Source: Xanthomonas sp.
GTDB taxonomy: Bacteria > Pseudomonadota > Gammaproteobacteria > Xanthomonadales > Xanthomonadaceae
NCBI RefSeq assembly: GCF_017163755.1
Contig: NZ_JAFIWC010000009.1
Span: 1-64,000 of the forward strand
DNA: 64,000 nt
Direction: 5' to 3'
Both the position numbers and the translations under genes were made by a program. The notes beneath the pieces were generated by a model. The model was not told the DNA's origin. It did no database searches and saw only the letters and a list, made by a program, of their open reading frames with translations. Shown piece after piece: positions 1 through 8,877 of this stretch. Positions within the stretch are counted from its first letter, which is position 1; every line of letters starts with the position of its first letter.

Positions 1-17
1 CCCCCCACGCCTTCCAG

Positions 18-1301
18 ATGACCGAAAAGCCCGTGCCACGCGGCGCCACCGCCTCCAAGCTCGATCGCCACACCCTGGCCTACTGGGGGGCGGCGTTGGG
101 CCTGCTGTGCCTGCCTGCGCTGGTGGTCAGCATCCCCGGTGGGTTGCTGCCGTTCGGCATCGCGCTGCTGGCCAGCAGCGTGCTTGGCGCCGACCGGCTG
201 CGGCGCGCGGTGCCGCAGATGCGCCCGGCGCTGCGCTGGCTGACCGTGCTGGCGCTGCTGGTGATCGGGCTGTCGCTGTTCTCGCTGGGCTATTTCGGCC
301 AGGAGCTGAAGGACATCGACAACCGTACCCGCTTCCTGGTGCTGCCGTGGGCCGCGCTGTGGGTGTACGCGCTGCAGCCGCCGCGGCAGCTGCTGTGGTG
401 GGGGGCGCTGGTCGGCATCTGCGCCACGCTGGCGGTGGCGGTGATGCAGGTGCTGCAGGGCGATCCCCGCGCCGAAGGCTGGACCAACGCGATCGTGCTG
501 GCCGACGTGATCCTGGTGCTGATGGTGGTGGCGGTGTTCTGCCGGCCGCACGGGCGCTGGCCATGGACGATCCTGGCGATCGTCTGCGGGTGCGCGACCA
601 TCCTGCTGAGCGGCAGCCGCGGCGTATGGTTGGGCATGCTGCTGTTGCTGGTGGTCACCGCGCTGTGCCTGCGCTGGCGCAGCGGCGGCGCACGGCTGAT
701 GATCCTGGTGACGCTGACTGCGCTGGCCGCGACCCTGGTACTGACCGTGCCGGCGCTGACCCGGCAGACCCGACTGGCCGAACTGCGGCATGACGTGCAG
801 CGCTACGAGCGCGGCGACAGCGACTCGTCGGCCGGCGCGCGCATCGAACGCCTGCAGGTGGCCGCGGACACCTTCGTCGAGCATCCGCTGCTCGGCGTCG
901 GCGTCGGCCGTTTCGACAACGCGATGCTGCGCCTGCCGGCCTGCCAGGGCGAGTGGGTCAAGCGCTGCCACCTGGGACATGCGCACAACGACCTGGCCGA
1001 ATGGGCGGCGACCCAGGGCCTGCCCGGGGCGCTGCTGCTGATCGGGATCTACGGCGTGCCGATGTGGCTGTTCGTGCGCCTGTACCGGCGCCGGCCCGGC
1101 CGCAACTTCCACGGCCCGGCCGCGACCGGGATCATGGTGGTGGCGGCCTACATGCTGTGCGGGCTGACCCAGTCGATGTTCGCGCACCAGGTGACCACCG
1201 GGTTCTACGTCTCGCTGGTCGGCGTGCTGATCGGCCTGGCGCTGCGCGACAGCCAGCTGCCGCGCACGCGCGCCGCTGAAGGCGCCGAGCGAAGCCGGTA
1301 G
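18..1301 (+). CDS. O-antigen ligase family membrane protein (Wzy/WaaL-like)
   Basis: A 427-residue polytopic inner-membrane protein with about ten to twelve hydrophobic segments and one large periplasmic loop, as in the Wzy_C/O-antigen ligase family. The segment SGSRGVWLGMLLLLVV and the loop carrying HPLLGVGVGRFDNAM followed by GHAHNDLAEWAATQG are typical: a conserved Arg, then the His-rich end of the periplasmic loop. Such enzymes join polysaccharide to lipid A core or polymerise repeat units in the periplasm. It is followed by two more surface-glycan genes on the same strand, which supports a role in LPS assembly. ATG at 18 is the first usable start in the window; a start further left cannot be excluded because only 17 bases precede it. 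Polymerase and ligase cannot be told apart from sequence. Confidence 0.85.
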   Translation: MTEKPVPRGATASKLDRHTLAYWGAALGLLCLPALVVSIPGGLLPFGIALLASSVLGADRLRRAVPQMRPALRWLTVLALLVIGLSLFSLGYFGQELKDIDNRTRFLVLPWAALWVYALQPPRQLLWWGALVGICATLAVAVMQVLQGDPRAEGWTNAIVLADVILVLMVVAVFCRPHGRWPWTILAIVCGCATILLSGSRGVWLGMLLLLVVTALCLRWRSGGARLMILVTLTALAATLVLTVPALTRQTRLAELRHDVQRYERGDSDSSAGARIERLQVAADTFVEHPLLGVGVGRFDNAMLRLPACQGEWVKRCHLGHAHNDLAEWAATQGLPGALLLIGIYGVPMWLFVRLYRRRPGRNFHGPAATGIMVVAAYMLCGLTQSMFAHQVTTGFYVSLVGVLIGLALRDSQLPRTRAAEGAERSR

Positions 1302-1376
1302 ACTGCCGGTCCCGCATCGTCCGCCCAACGGCCGCGCCGCCTGGGCGGGCCTGCAACGCCCCTGGAACCGAGCGCC

Positions 1377-2210
1377 ATGGCCGACGCCACCGCGACCACC
1401 CTGCCGCTCAGCCTGGTGGTGATGACCTACAACGAAGCCGCCAACATCGCCCGCTGCCTGGACAGCGTGCCGTTCGCCGCCGACAAGCTGGTGGTGGACT
1501 GCGGCAGCAGCGACGACACCGTGGCGATCGCGCGCGCGCATGGCGCGCGCGTGGTCGAGCAGGCCTGGCTGGGCTTCGGCGCGCAGCGCAACTTCGCTTC
1601 CACCCAGGCCGCGCACGACTGGATCCTGGTGCTGGACGCGGACGAATTCCTGTCCGACGCGCTGCGCGCCGAATGCCTGGCGCGGCTGCCGGCGCTGCTG
1701 GCCGAAGACCGGCTGGATGCGGTGTGGCTGCGCCGCAGCACCTGGTACATGGGCGCGCCGATGCGCTGGTACCGGCCGATGGTCGGCGAGCGCCTGGCGC
1801 GGATCTACCATCGCCGCCGCGCCCGCTGGAGCGATGCGCGCGTGCACGAATCGCTGCAGTTCGGCGGCGCCAGCGCCGAGTTCGCGCCGCCGTTCAACCA
1901 TCTGCACAACCCGACCCTGGTGCACAAGCAGCTGAAGGTGCTGCGCTACGCCGAACTGAAGGCGCTCGGCTGGCGCGACAAGCGCAAGCCGGTGAAAATG
2001 TGGCAGAGCCCGTTCGTGTTCGTCGGCGCGTTCCTCAAGGACTACCTGCTGCGGCTGGCGTTCCTCGACGGCTGGCGCGGCTTCGTGGTGGCGCAGATCG
2101 CGGCCAACTACGCCATCTACAAGCGCATGCGCTACTACGAGATGCAGTTCAATCCGGACTCGGTGGAACAGGCGCGGGCGCAACTGCACAAGCACGATCT
2201 GGAGCACTGA
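1377..2210 (+). CDS. Family 2 glycosyltransferase (WaaE/KdtX-like)
   Basis: A 277-residue GT2 enzyme. The N-terminus has the GT-A nucleotide-binding pattern (LSLVVMTYNEAANIARCLDS), then CGSSDDT and the metal-binding LDADE near residue 90. The middle segment, rich in Trp, Tyr and Arg (YMGAPMRWYRP, WSDARVHESLQF), is typical of the LPS-core WaaE/LgtF/KdtX branch, which transfers a sugar to an inner-core residue at the cytoplasmic face. The stop codon overlaps the start of the next gene by one base (TGATG), so the two are translationally coupled. The acceptor and donor sugars cannot be read from sequence. Confidence 0.85.
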   Translation: MADATATTLPLSLVVMTYNEAANIARCLDSVPFAADKLVVDCGSSDDTVAIARAHGARVVEQAWLGFGAQRNFASTQAAHDWILVLDADEFLSDALRAECLARLPALLAEDRLDAVWLRRSTWYMGAPMRWYRPMVGERLARIYHRRRARWSDARVHESLQFGGASAEFAPPFNHLHNPTLVHKQLKVLRYAELKALGWRDKRKPVKMWQSPFVFVGAFLKDYLLRLAFLDGWRGFVVAQIAANYAIYKRMRYYEMQFNPDSVEQARAQLHKHDLEH

Positions 2211-3244
2211 TGAGCAAGCATTATCTGCTGTACGGGTCCGAGCGCTATGCGCTGGCGATCCTGCGTCCGTTGCAGACCGCCATCCGTGCCCGCGGCGACG
2301 AGGCGGCCTGGTTCTTCGACGGACCTGGCGCCGAGGATCTGACCGCCGACGAGCGCCACCTGGCCACGGTGGAGGACGTGCTGGCGTGGGATCCGTACGC
2401 GGTGATCACCTCCAGCAACGCGGTGCCGCACTTCTTCCCCGGGGTGAAGGTCGAGACCTTCCACGGCTTCGACGCCGGCAAGCCGCGGCACATCTACATC
2501 CGCGGCTTCTTCGACCTGTACTGCACCACCGGCCCGCGCGATACCGCCGCGTTCGGGGCACTGGCGCGCAAGCTCGGCCACTTCGCGGTGAAGGAAACCG
2601 GTTTTCCGAAGATCGACCCGTTCATGCGCGAGATCGGCGGCGAACTGGCGCCGGTGCGGCAGCCGCCGGTGATCCTGTACCACTCCACGTTCTCGCCGTC
2701 GTGGAGCGCGGCCGGCATCCTCTACGACGAGGTCGCGCGGCTGTCGCGCAGCGGCGAGTGGCGCTGGATCGTGACCTTCCATCCGAAGATGGATCCGGAC
2801 GTGGTCGCGCGCTACCGCGCGCTGGAGAACGACTACCTGCGCTTCGCCGACAACGACAACATCCTGGAGCTGTTCCCGCAGGTGGACATGATGTGCTCGG
2901 ACACCTCCTCGGCGCTCAACGAGTTCCTGCTCACCTACAAGCCGGTGGTCACGTTCAAGAACCGGCGCCCGGGCCCGCAGCTGATCGACATCGACGACCC
3001 GGCGCAGTTCGAGCCGGCGATCCGCCGTGCGCTGGCGCGGCCGCCGGAACTGATGGCGGCGATCCGCGAGTTCGCCGACGGCCTGCATCCCTACCGCGAC
3101 GGGCAATCCAGCGAGCGCGTGCTGCGCGCGATCGACGACTTCGTCGCCGAGGGCGCGCGCAACCCGCGGCGCAAGCCGTGGAATTTCTGGCGCAAGCTGA
3201 AGATCCGCCGGCGCATCGGCTACTGGGGCCGCGGCGCGCGGTGA
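2210..3244 (+). CDS. CDP-glycerol glycerophosphotransferase-type family protein
   Basis: A 344-residue protein of the CDP-glycerol glycerophosphotransferase/GT-B-like superfamily. Recognisable parts are VETFHGFDAGK (about residue 83), ILYHSTFSPSW, WIVTFHPKMDP and the acidic/Ser motif MMCSDTSSALNEFLL, which in this family contacts the nucleotide and phosphate. It probably transfers glycerol phosphate or a related unit to a surface glycan or LPS core. The ATG chosen overlaps the upstream stop (TGATG) and gives a clean N-terminus MSKHYLLYGSERYA. The open frame extends upstream only as a shadow of the glycosyltransferase gene. Three surface-glycan genes in a row support a common role. Confidence 0.8.
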   Translation: MSKHYLLYGSERYALAILRPLQTAIRARGDEAAWFFDGPGAEDLTADERHLATVEDVLAWDPYAVITSSNAVPHFFPGVKVETFHGFDAGKPRHIYIRGFFDLYCTTGPRDTAAFGALARKLGHFAVKETGFPKIDPFMREIGGELAPVRQPPVILYHSTFSPSWSAAGILYDEVARLSRSGEWRWIVTFHPKMDPDVVARYRALENDYLRFADNDNILELFPQVDMMCSDTSSALNEFLLTYKPVVTFKNRRPGPQLIDIDDPAQFEPAIRRALARPPELMAAIREFADGLHPYRDGQSSERVLRAIDDFVAEGARNPRRKPWNFWRKLKIRRRIGYWGRGAR

Positions 3245-3776
3245 GGGCGGTGGACGCGCGCGGCAAAACGCGCGCGGCTGCGATCGAAGCCGCCTGGCGG
3301 CTGGCCGCGGCTGTACGAGGGGAGTGGCTTCCGAGCGCGGCGGCACGTCAACAGACAGCGAGCCTCGTGCGAGCAGCGCGCAAGGCTTCGCCCGCACCCT
3401 CGTCCGGCCCTGCAGGCCGTCTGCTACAGCCCCTCTCCCGTCGGGAGAGGGGTTGGGGTGAGGGTATGGCGCGAAGCGTCCCGCCGAGCTTGGGTGCACG
3501 ATGCTTTTCCCGCACCCGCATCCGGTTCTGCGGGCCGTCTTCCCCCCAAAGGCGGCGATGCCCGGTGAGAGAAGGGAGCAGCCCGGCGCGCTTCGGTTCC
3601 TCTCCCACCGGCAGAGGGATTGGGGTCGGGCGCGCAGCGCGCGCAATCGCTGCACTGGTGGCCGTACCCTCATCCGCCCCTGCGGGGCACCTTCTCCCGA
3701 TGGGAGAAGGAAGAGCGGTTAGCCCTCTCCCATCGGGAGAGGATTGGGCGAGGGGGTGCGTTAGCCGCGGCCGCGC
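3245..3776. repeat. Intergenic palindromic repeat array (ctctccc/gggagag type)
   Basis: This 532-base gap between two convergent genes holds no supported gene. It contains several copies of a short inverted repeat: a perfect one with 10-base arms at 3430-3439/3443-3452, others at 3690-3710 and 3724-3742, and a degraded copy near 3601-3625. Each is followed or preceded by a conserved tail such as ttggggt(g/c)ggg. Hairpins of this kind are common between genes in xanthomonads and could act as REP-like elements or as transcription terminators for both flanking units. Confidence 0.8.
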
Positions 3777-5294
3777 TCACCAGCGCAAGCGCCGCCGCGC
3801 CAGCGCATGCCCCAGCTGCAGGTACAGCGCCTGCGCCTCGGCCACGGGCAGAAAGCGCAGCCGCAGCGGCGGCGCGCTGGCGCTGGCGCCGGCGGTGTCC
3901 AGCCGCAACGTGGCAGTGCCGCAGCGGCGGTCCAGCGGCGAACGGATCAGCTGCAGCGCCTGCAGCTTGTCGAGCTCGGCCAGCCGCCACCAGCGTGTCC
4001 ACCAGCCGCCGCGCACGACCAGATAGTGCGCATCGAGCGCATAGGCCATGCGCCGCGCCTGCTGCCGCGCCTGCAGCGCCGACCACGGCAGCAACAGCAA
4101 CGGCAGCGCGCCCCAGGCGCCGAAGTTCGCGCACAGCGCGATGCTCGCCGGCGCCAGCACCAGCACTGCCGGCAGGCACAGCCGCCACCAGTTGCGCGCC
4201 GCGACCGGCCGCCATTGCGGCGGCGGCCAGGCGATCGCCGGCAGCAGCCGCTGCAGCAGCGCATCGCAGGCCGCCGGCGTGGCCAGCGGCGCCAACTCCT
4301 TCAGCGCGCGGCCGTCCTCGCCTTGCGGATCGACCACTGCGGTGTCGATGCGCAGGCTGCGGCGGCCGAACAGGCGGTGCAATGCGCCCTCGTGCAACGT
4401 CCACGCCTGGATCCGCCGCTGCGCCACGCTGGTGCGCAACCGCGCCAGCAGGCCGCGCTCGACGGTGAGGCGGCGCTGCGTCTCGCTGAGCCGGAAGCCG
4501 TGGTATTGCAGCAGCGCCAGGATCACCGACAGCGCGCGCATGGCCAGCAGCAGCGCCGCGGCCAGCAGCGCCGCGCCCAGCGCGCTGGCCGTCGCGCCGA
4601 GCTGCAGGCCGCTGGCGTAGCCGAGCAGCTGCGCGCCGTAGCGTTCGACCGCGTCGGCGATGGCGTCTTCGGGAAACAGCTGGTACACCGCGCCGAACGC
4701 CGCGGCCACCACCACCATGCCGCGGTTGGAGATCAGCCCCAGGCGCAGCACCTCCGGCAGCGGCAGCGCCAGCAGCAACTGCTGCGCGTCGACCGCCGCG
4801 GGCGCATCGGCGGCGGACACCGCGCCGGCGCGGGCACGATGGCGCACCTGCTGCTCCAGCGCCAGCGCCTGCTCCAGTCGCAGCACCCGCATCTCCGCTT
4901 CGGGCTTGTCGCCGCCGGCCGATTCCAGGCGCACCTCGGCCACGCCGAACAGCCGGTGCAGCAGCGACTGGTGCACCACCACGTTGTGGATGCGCGCGAA
5001 CGGGATCTCGCGCCGGCTGCGCTGCAGCAGGCCGCTGCGGATGCTGATGCCGTCGTCGCCGATGCGGTAGCGGTAGGTCAGGTAGCGCAGCACCGCCACC
5101 GCGACCAGCGCCGCCGCCACCGCCACGCCGATCCATTGCTCGATGTGCTCGCCGCGCCCGCTGCGCCCGCCGAACACCGCCAGCACCAGCAGCGGCAGCA
5201 GGAACTGCCTGAGCTGCTGCAGCAGCACGAACAGCCACGACCAGGGGTGCAGCCGTCGCTCCGGCGCCGCCTCGAGGTCCTGCGCGGCGCTCAC
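3777..5294 (-). CDS. PH-domain (bPH2/YdbT-like) membrane protein
   Basis: A 505-residue protein with repeated units of two transmembrane segments followed by a bacterial PH-like domain: FVLLQQLRQFLLPLLVLAVF near residue 25, then RYRIGDDGISIRSGLLQRSRREIPFARIHNV, a second unit around QRRLTVERGLLARLRTSVAQRRIQAW, and a third around YALDAHYLVVRGGWWTRWWRLAELDKLQAL. This is the YdbT arrangement of three PH-like repeats. Function is not established for the family; a membrane scaffold or export role has been suggested. The GTG start at 5294 overlaps the upstream stop (GTGA), and the frame reads through further upstream only as shadow. Confidence 0.75.
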   Translation of the reverse strand: MSAAQDLEAAPERRLHPWSWLFVLLQQLRQFLLPLLVLAVFGGRSGRGEHIEQWIGVAVAAALVAVAVLRYLTYRYRIGDDGISIRSGLLQRSRREIPFARIHNVVVHQSLLHRLFGVAEVRLESAGGDKPEAEMRVLRLEQALALEQQVRHRARAGAVSAADAPAAVDAQQLLLALPLPEVLRLGLISNRGMVVVAAAFGAVYQLFPEDAIADAVERYGAQLLGYASGLQLGATASALGAALLAAALLLAMRALSVILALLQYHGFRLSETQRRLTVERGLLARLRTSVAQRRIQAWTLHEGALHRLFGRRSLRIDTAVVDPQGEDGRALKELAPLATPAACDALLQRLLPAIAWPPPQWRPVAARNWWRLCLPAVLVLAPASIALCANFGAWGALPLLLLPWSALQARQQARRMAYALDAHYLVVRGGWWTRWWRLAELDKLQALQLIRSPLDRRCGTATLRLDTAGASASAPPLRLRFLPVAEAQALYLQLGHALARRRLRW

Positions 5295-5818
5295 AGCGCG
5301 TCGTCGTCGTGGTCGAGCTGGCGCGCCAGGCGGTCGCGCAGGCGTTCGGCATCGGCCTGGTCCAGCCCGGGCACCGCGACCGCGTTGAGCCGGGTGCCGG
5401 CGGTGTGCACCACCAGCGTGGCCAGGCCGGCGGCGCGCTGCAACGGGCCGATGCGCAGGTCCAGGTGCTGTACGCGCGAGATCGGCACCTGGGTTTCGCT
5501 GTGCCACCAGTGCTCGCGGCGCAGCGCCAGCGCTTGCGCGTCGAGCCGCCAGCGGATCCGGCGATGGCGCTTGAACCCCAGCCAGGCGCCGAGGCCGGCG
5601 CCCACCACGGCGGCGGCCGCCACGCCCGCTACCAGTTCCAGTCCGCGGTCCATGGCCAGGCCGAGCACGGCGCCGGCGATCGCCAGCGGCACGCCGAACA
5701 GCGCGGCACCGCCCAGTGCGGCCAGCCACGCGCCGCGCGCCGGCAGCGGCTGCCAGTCGTGCTCGGGCGGCGGCGCAGCCGGCGGCAAGGGCGAATCGGG
5801 TTCGGGCGGTGCGGTCAC
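5291..5818 (-). CDS. PH-domain membrane protein (YdbS-like)
   Basis: A 175-residue partner of the downstream larger PH protein. After a Pro-rich start it has two hydrophobic segments (LAALGGAALFGVPLAIAGAV and the Ala/Gly-rich stretch near residue 60), then one bPH2 unit: IRWRLDAQALALRREHWWHSETQVPISRVQHLDLRIGPLQRAAGLATLVVHTAG. Small YdbS-like and larger YdbT-like proteins are usually encoded together, as here. I chose GTG at 5818 (VTAPPEPDS) because a longer frame would add an Arg-rich stretch with no resemblance to the family. The start is uncertain. Confidence 0.72.
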   Translation of the reverse strand: MTAPPEPDSPLPPAAPPPEHDWQPLPARGAWLAALGGAALFGVPLAIAGAVLGLAMDRGLELVAGVAAAAVVGAGLGAWLGFKRHRRIRWRLDAQALALRREHWWHSETQVPISRVQHLDLRIGPLQRAAGLATLVVHTAGTRLNAVAVPGLDQADAERLRDRLARQLDHDDDAL

Positions 5819-5906
5819 GGACGCGTCTCGAAAGCGAAGGGCCGTCGCCGTACGGGCGGCGATGCAGGTTCGCCGGGACAGCGATCGTAGCGCGGCTGGC
5901 GGCGGA

Positions 5907-6692
5907 TCATTGCCACGGCGGGCGCACCGCAATGGCGCGGTGGCGCCACAGCCAGCGCACGTCGAGCGCGAACGAGGCGCCCAGCAGCGCCAGCGCCAGT
6001 GCCGCCGGCAGCGCGCTGTAGGGGTGCGGCACGATCGGGGCCAGCGCCACGCACAGCGCGATGCCCTGGACCACGCAGATCGCCTGGCGCCGCCGCGACG
6101 CCGGCAGCTTCGCAGCCAGCCACGGCCAGGCGCCGCCGGCGGCGACGAAGCCGTAGCGCATCGCGCCGATGGCCAGGACCCAGGCGCCGGCCTTGTCCAG
6201 CCGCCAGGCCGCCAGCGCCAGCAGCAGGATCAGCAGCGCGTCGATCTCCATGTCGTAGCGCGCGCCGAAGTCCGAACTCAGCCGCAGCTGCCGCGACAGC
6301 CAGCCGTCGACGCCGTCCAGCAGCAGCGCGGTGGCGGCCATGGCGACGAAGGCCCACAGCCAGCGGTCCTGCGGATCCAGCGCCGGCGCCACCGCGGCCA
6401 GCCCGCCGCACAGCGCGGTCAGCGCGGCGCGCACGCTGGTGACGCGGTTCGGCGCGCCGAAGCGCGGGAAAGGATGGTGGCCGGGGAGGCGGCCGAGCAC
6501 CGCCAGCGCGATGGCGGCGAACAGCAGCGCGGCGCAGGGCAGGAACGCCGGCCCCAGCCTGGCCGCGCGCGCCAGCGCCAGCGCCGGCAGCGCCAGGCAC
6601 AACGCGATCGCGACCAAGTTGCGCGCGGCATCGCCGCGCAACGCCGACGCGCCGACGGCGGGCGCGGGATATTCAGAAGGAGGGGACGCCAT
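5907..6692 (-). CDS. CDP-alcohol phosphatidyltransferase family protein
   Basis: A 261-residue integral membrane protein with about six hydrophobic segments. It carries the family signature in the form DGVDGWLSRQ...DFGARYDMEID (about residues 125-150), that is D-x2-DG-x2-(A/S)R-x8-9-G-x3-D-x3-D, with Ser where Ala is usual. All four metal-binding Asp residues are present. Enzymes of this family move a phospho-alcohol or phosphatidyl group from a CDP-linked donor to an alcohol acceptor in the membrane. It lies 18 bases downstream of the GTP cyclohydrolase gene on the same strand, which suggests that the product of the surrounding pathway is attached to, or made from, an activated alcohol. The acceptor is unknown. 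Confidence 0.82.
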   Translation of the reverse strand: MASPPSEYPAPAVGASALRGDAARNLVAIALCLALPALALARAARLGPAFLPCAALLFAAIALAVLGRLPGHHPFPRFGAPNRVTSVRAALTALCGGLAAVAPALDPQDRWLWAFVAMAATALLLDGVDGWLSRQLRLSSDFGARYDMEIDALLILLLALAAWRLDKAGAWVLAIGAMRYGFVAAGGAWPWLAAKLPASRRRQAICVVQGIALCVALAPIVPHPYSALPAALALALLGASFALDVRWLWRHRAIAVRPPWQ

Positions 6693-6710
6693 CGCCTCGC
6701 CCCGTGGCGC

Positions 6711-7844
6711 TCAGCGCGATGCGTGCAGCAGCGCGTCCACGTCCAGCGCATGGCCGGCGCGTGCGGCCTTGGTGCGCAGGTAGTGCTCGTTCTCGGCGGT
6801 GATCTCGCCGGTGACCGGAATGCGCCCGACCACGTCGATGCCGGCCGCGCGCAGGTGCTCGGCCTTGGACGGATTGTTGGTCAGCAGCTGCACGCGGTGG
6901 ATGCCCAGCCCGTGCAGCATCGCCACCGCGCTGCCGTAGCGGCGCTCGTCGGCGCCGAAGCCGAGCTGCGCATCGGCGTCGATGGTGTCCAGGCCATCGT
7001 GCTGGTAGCCGTAGGCGCGCATCTTGGCGGCGATGCCGGTGCCGCGGCCTTCCTGGTCCAGGTACAGCAATACGCCGCCGCCCAGTTCCTTCAGCTTGCT
7101 CAGCCCGCGCCGCAGCTGGTCGCCGCAGTCGCACTTCAGCGAGCCGAACAGGTCGCCGGTCAGGCACGAGGAATGCACGCGTACCGGGACCACGCCGGCG
7201 GGGTCGGGATGGCCGACGATGATCGCCACCTGGTCGCGCTGGGCCACGCCGCCGCGGAACACCGCGAACTGGGTCATGCCGATGTCGCGCAGCGGTACCG
7301 GGCTGCGGGTCACCAGTTCGTAGCCGCCGGAGGACTGCGCCACGCCCTGCGCCAGCTCCGCCAGCGACAGCCGCTGGCAGCCGTCGAAGGCATGATCGCC
7401 GGCGTCCACCGCCACCGCGACCATCGCCGGCAGCAACAGGCCCAGCCGCGCGATCTCCACCGCCGCCGCGTCCAGCGCATCGCCGGCGGTCCACGACGCC
7501 GGCGCGGCCGCATCGCGCAGATAGCCGAGCTCGGCCAGCGCGGTGTAGTCCAGCCCGGCCAGCGCCACCCGCGCGCCGGCCGGCGCGTCCAGGCCCAGCA
7601 CGCGCGCGCGCTGCGGGGTCAGGAACAGGTAATGGCGCTCGTCGGCGACCCGGGCGAAGGTGTCGAAGCTGCCCTGGGTGCTGCTGTCCAGCGCGATGTA
7701 GGCGCGCACGCCGAGCGCCGCGTCCTCGACCAGCACCGGCCGCCCCGCACGCAGCTCCGACGCCGCGCGCTCGCAGCGGATCGCCGCCGGATCGCCGAAC
7801 GCGCCGGCGGCGTGGGGGGGAGCGGGGGCGAGGGGCGAAGTCAT
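6711..7844 (-). CDS. GTP cyclohydrolase II (RibA-like) with N-terminal extension
   Basis: A 377-residue protein whose C-terminal 200 residues match GTP cyclohydrolase II: zinc-binding SSCLTGDLFGSLKCDCGDQL (three Cys), the DQEGRGTGIAAKMRAYGYQ nucleotide loop, then FGADERRYGSA and LLTNNPSKAEHLRAAGI. The enzyme opens the GTP imidazole ring, releasing formate and pyrophosphate, to give a diaminopyrimidinone ribosyl phosphate. The first 165 residues form an extra domain of unclear role (it is not a recognisable DHBP synthase: no matching acidic motifs). Usual RibA is about 200 residues. It is divergent from a stand-alone RibD-type reductase and sits among pterin-like and glycan-type genes rather than in a ribE/ribH operon, so I infer an accessory pathway, not core riboflavin synthesis. 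Confidence 0.88.
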   Translation of the reverse strand: MTSPLAPAPPHAAGAFGDPAAIRCERAASELRAGRPVLVEDAALGVRAYIALDSSTQGSFDTFARVADERHYLFLTPQRARVLGLDAPAGARVALAGLDYTALAELGYLRDAAAPASWTAGDALDAAAVEIARLGLLLPAMVAVAVDAGDHAFDGCQRLSLAELAQGVAQSSGGYELVTRSPVPLRDIGMTQFAVFRGGVAQRDQVAIIVGHPDPAGVVPVRVHSSCLTGDLFGSLKCDCGDQLRRGLSKLKELGGGVLLYLDQEGRGTGIAAKMRAYGYQHDGLDTIDADAQLGFGADERRYGSAVAMLHGLGIHRVQLLTNNPSKAEHLRAAGIDVVGRIPVTGEITAENEHYLRTKAARAGHALDVDALLHASR

Positions 7845-8034
7845 GCAGGCTCCTAGTGGGGGGGATCGGCCGCGGATTCAAGCGGCCGACCGCGTCGATC
7901 TTCGCATCCGCGGCCGTGGCCGCCTACCGCAAGTAGAAGGCCGGCGGCATGAACGCGTCGCGAAGCATGCGCGACAAGCGTCCGCCGGTGCGGTTTCACG
8001 CCTGCGACACTGTGTCGCGCCTAGCGTGGCGCGC

Positions 8035-8877
8035 ATGGAACTGAGCGTGCCACCCCGTCCCGCCGCGCCTGCCGGCGGCCATGAGCCCAGCCACGAGGCG
8101 TGGGCCACGCTGTGCACGCTGCGGCGCACGCCGCTGCCGCACGAGCGCCGGCGCCGCCTGCTCGAGCGCGAGCTGGGGCGCGAACCGGCCTGCGCGCTGT
8201 ACGCGCCGCTGGCCGAAGCGTCGCGGCTGGTGCTGGCCCAGGTCGGGCAATCGCTGGACGGGCGCGTGGCCACCGTCAGCGGCGATGCGCGCGACATCTC
8301 CGGCGCCGCCGGCCTGCGCCACCTGCACCGGTGCCGCGCGCTGGTCGACGCGATCGTGATCGGCGTCGGCACGGTGGTCGCCGACGACCCCTCGCTGACC
8401 GTGCGCCTGGTGCACGGGGTCAATCCGGTGCGGGTGATCGTCGATCCGCACGGGCGCATTCCGGCCGCCGCCAAGCTGCTGCACGACGGCGCGGCACCGA
8501 CCCTGCTGATCCACGGCGACCATGTTCCTGCCCCGGACATCGGCGGCCGGTGCCTGGCCCTGGCCACCGATGCGCACGGCCACATCGCCCCGCAGGCGAT
8601 CCTCGATGCGCTGGCGCAGCGCGGCCTGCACCGGGTGCTGGTGGAAGGCGGCGCGCGCACCATCGCCGCGTTCCTCGAGGCGGACTGTATCGATCGCCTG
8701 CACGTGGCGGTGGCGCCGCTGATCATCGGCGCCGGCCCCAGCGGCATCGCGCTGCCGCCGGTGCAGCGCCTGGCGCAGGCGCGGCGCCCGCTCACGGTGG
8801 CCTACGACCTGGGCGGCGACGTGGTGTTCGATTGCGATCTGCGCGCCACCTCACCGACCGCCGCGGCAGAATCGTAA
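8035..8877 (+). CDS. Stand-alone RibD C-terminal (DHFR-like) reductase
   Basis: A 280-residue protein with the RibD_C fold: LVLAQVGQSLDGRVATVSGDARDISGAAGLRHLHRCRALVDAIVIGVGTVVADDPSLTVR, then PVRVIVDPHGRIP, VLVEGGARTIAAFLEADCIDRLHVAVAPLIIGAGPSG. These are the NADPH- and substrate-binding elements of pyrimidine reductases that reduce the ribosyl side chain to ribityl. There is no deaminase domain, unlike bifunctional RibD. About 75 residues precede the domain and are not recognised. The ATG at 8035 gives MELSVPPRPA; a longer frame exists upstream but crosses the divergent promoter region. It faces the GTP cyclohydrolase II gene and could act on its product. Confidence 0.82.
   Translation: MELSVPPRPAAPAGGHEPSHEAWATLCTLRRTPLPHERRRRLLERELGREPACALYAPLAEASRLVLAQVGQSLDGRVATVSGDARDISGAAGLRHLHRCRALVDAIVIGVGTVVADDPSLTVRLVHGVNPVRVIVDPHGRIPAAAKLLHDGAAPTLLIHGDHVPAPDIGGRCLALATDAHGHIAPQAILDALAQRGLHRVLVEGGARTIAAFLEADCIDRLHVAVAPLIIGAGPSGIALPPVQRLAQARRPLTVAYDLGGDVVFDCDLRATSPTAAAES

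Noticed and set aside
3807-7856. Very long open frame (1349 codons) on the + strand
   Set aside because: It runs antisense to four well-supported genes and is made of Arg, Gln, Ala and Gly runs, the usual shadow in GC-rich DNA.
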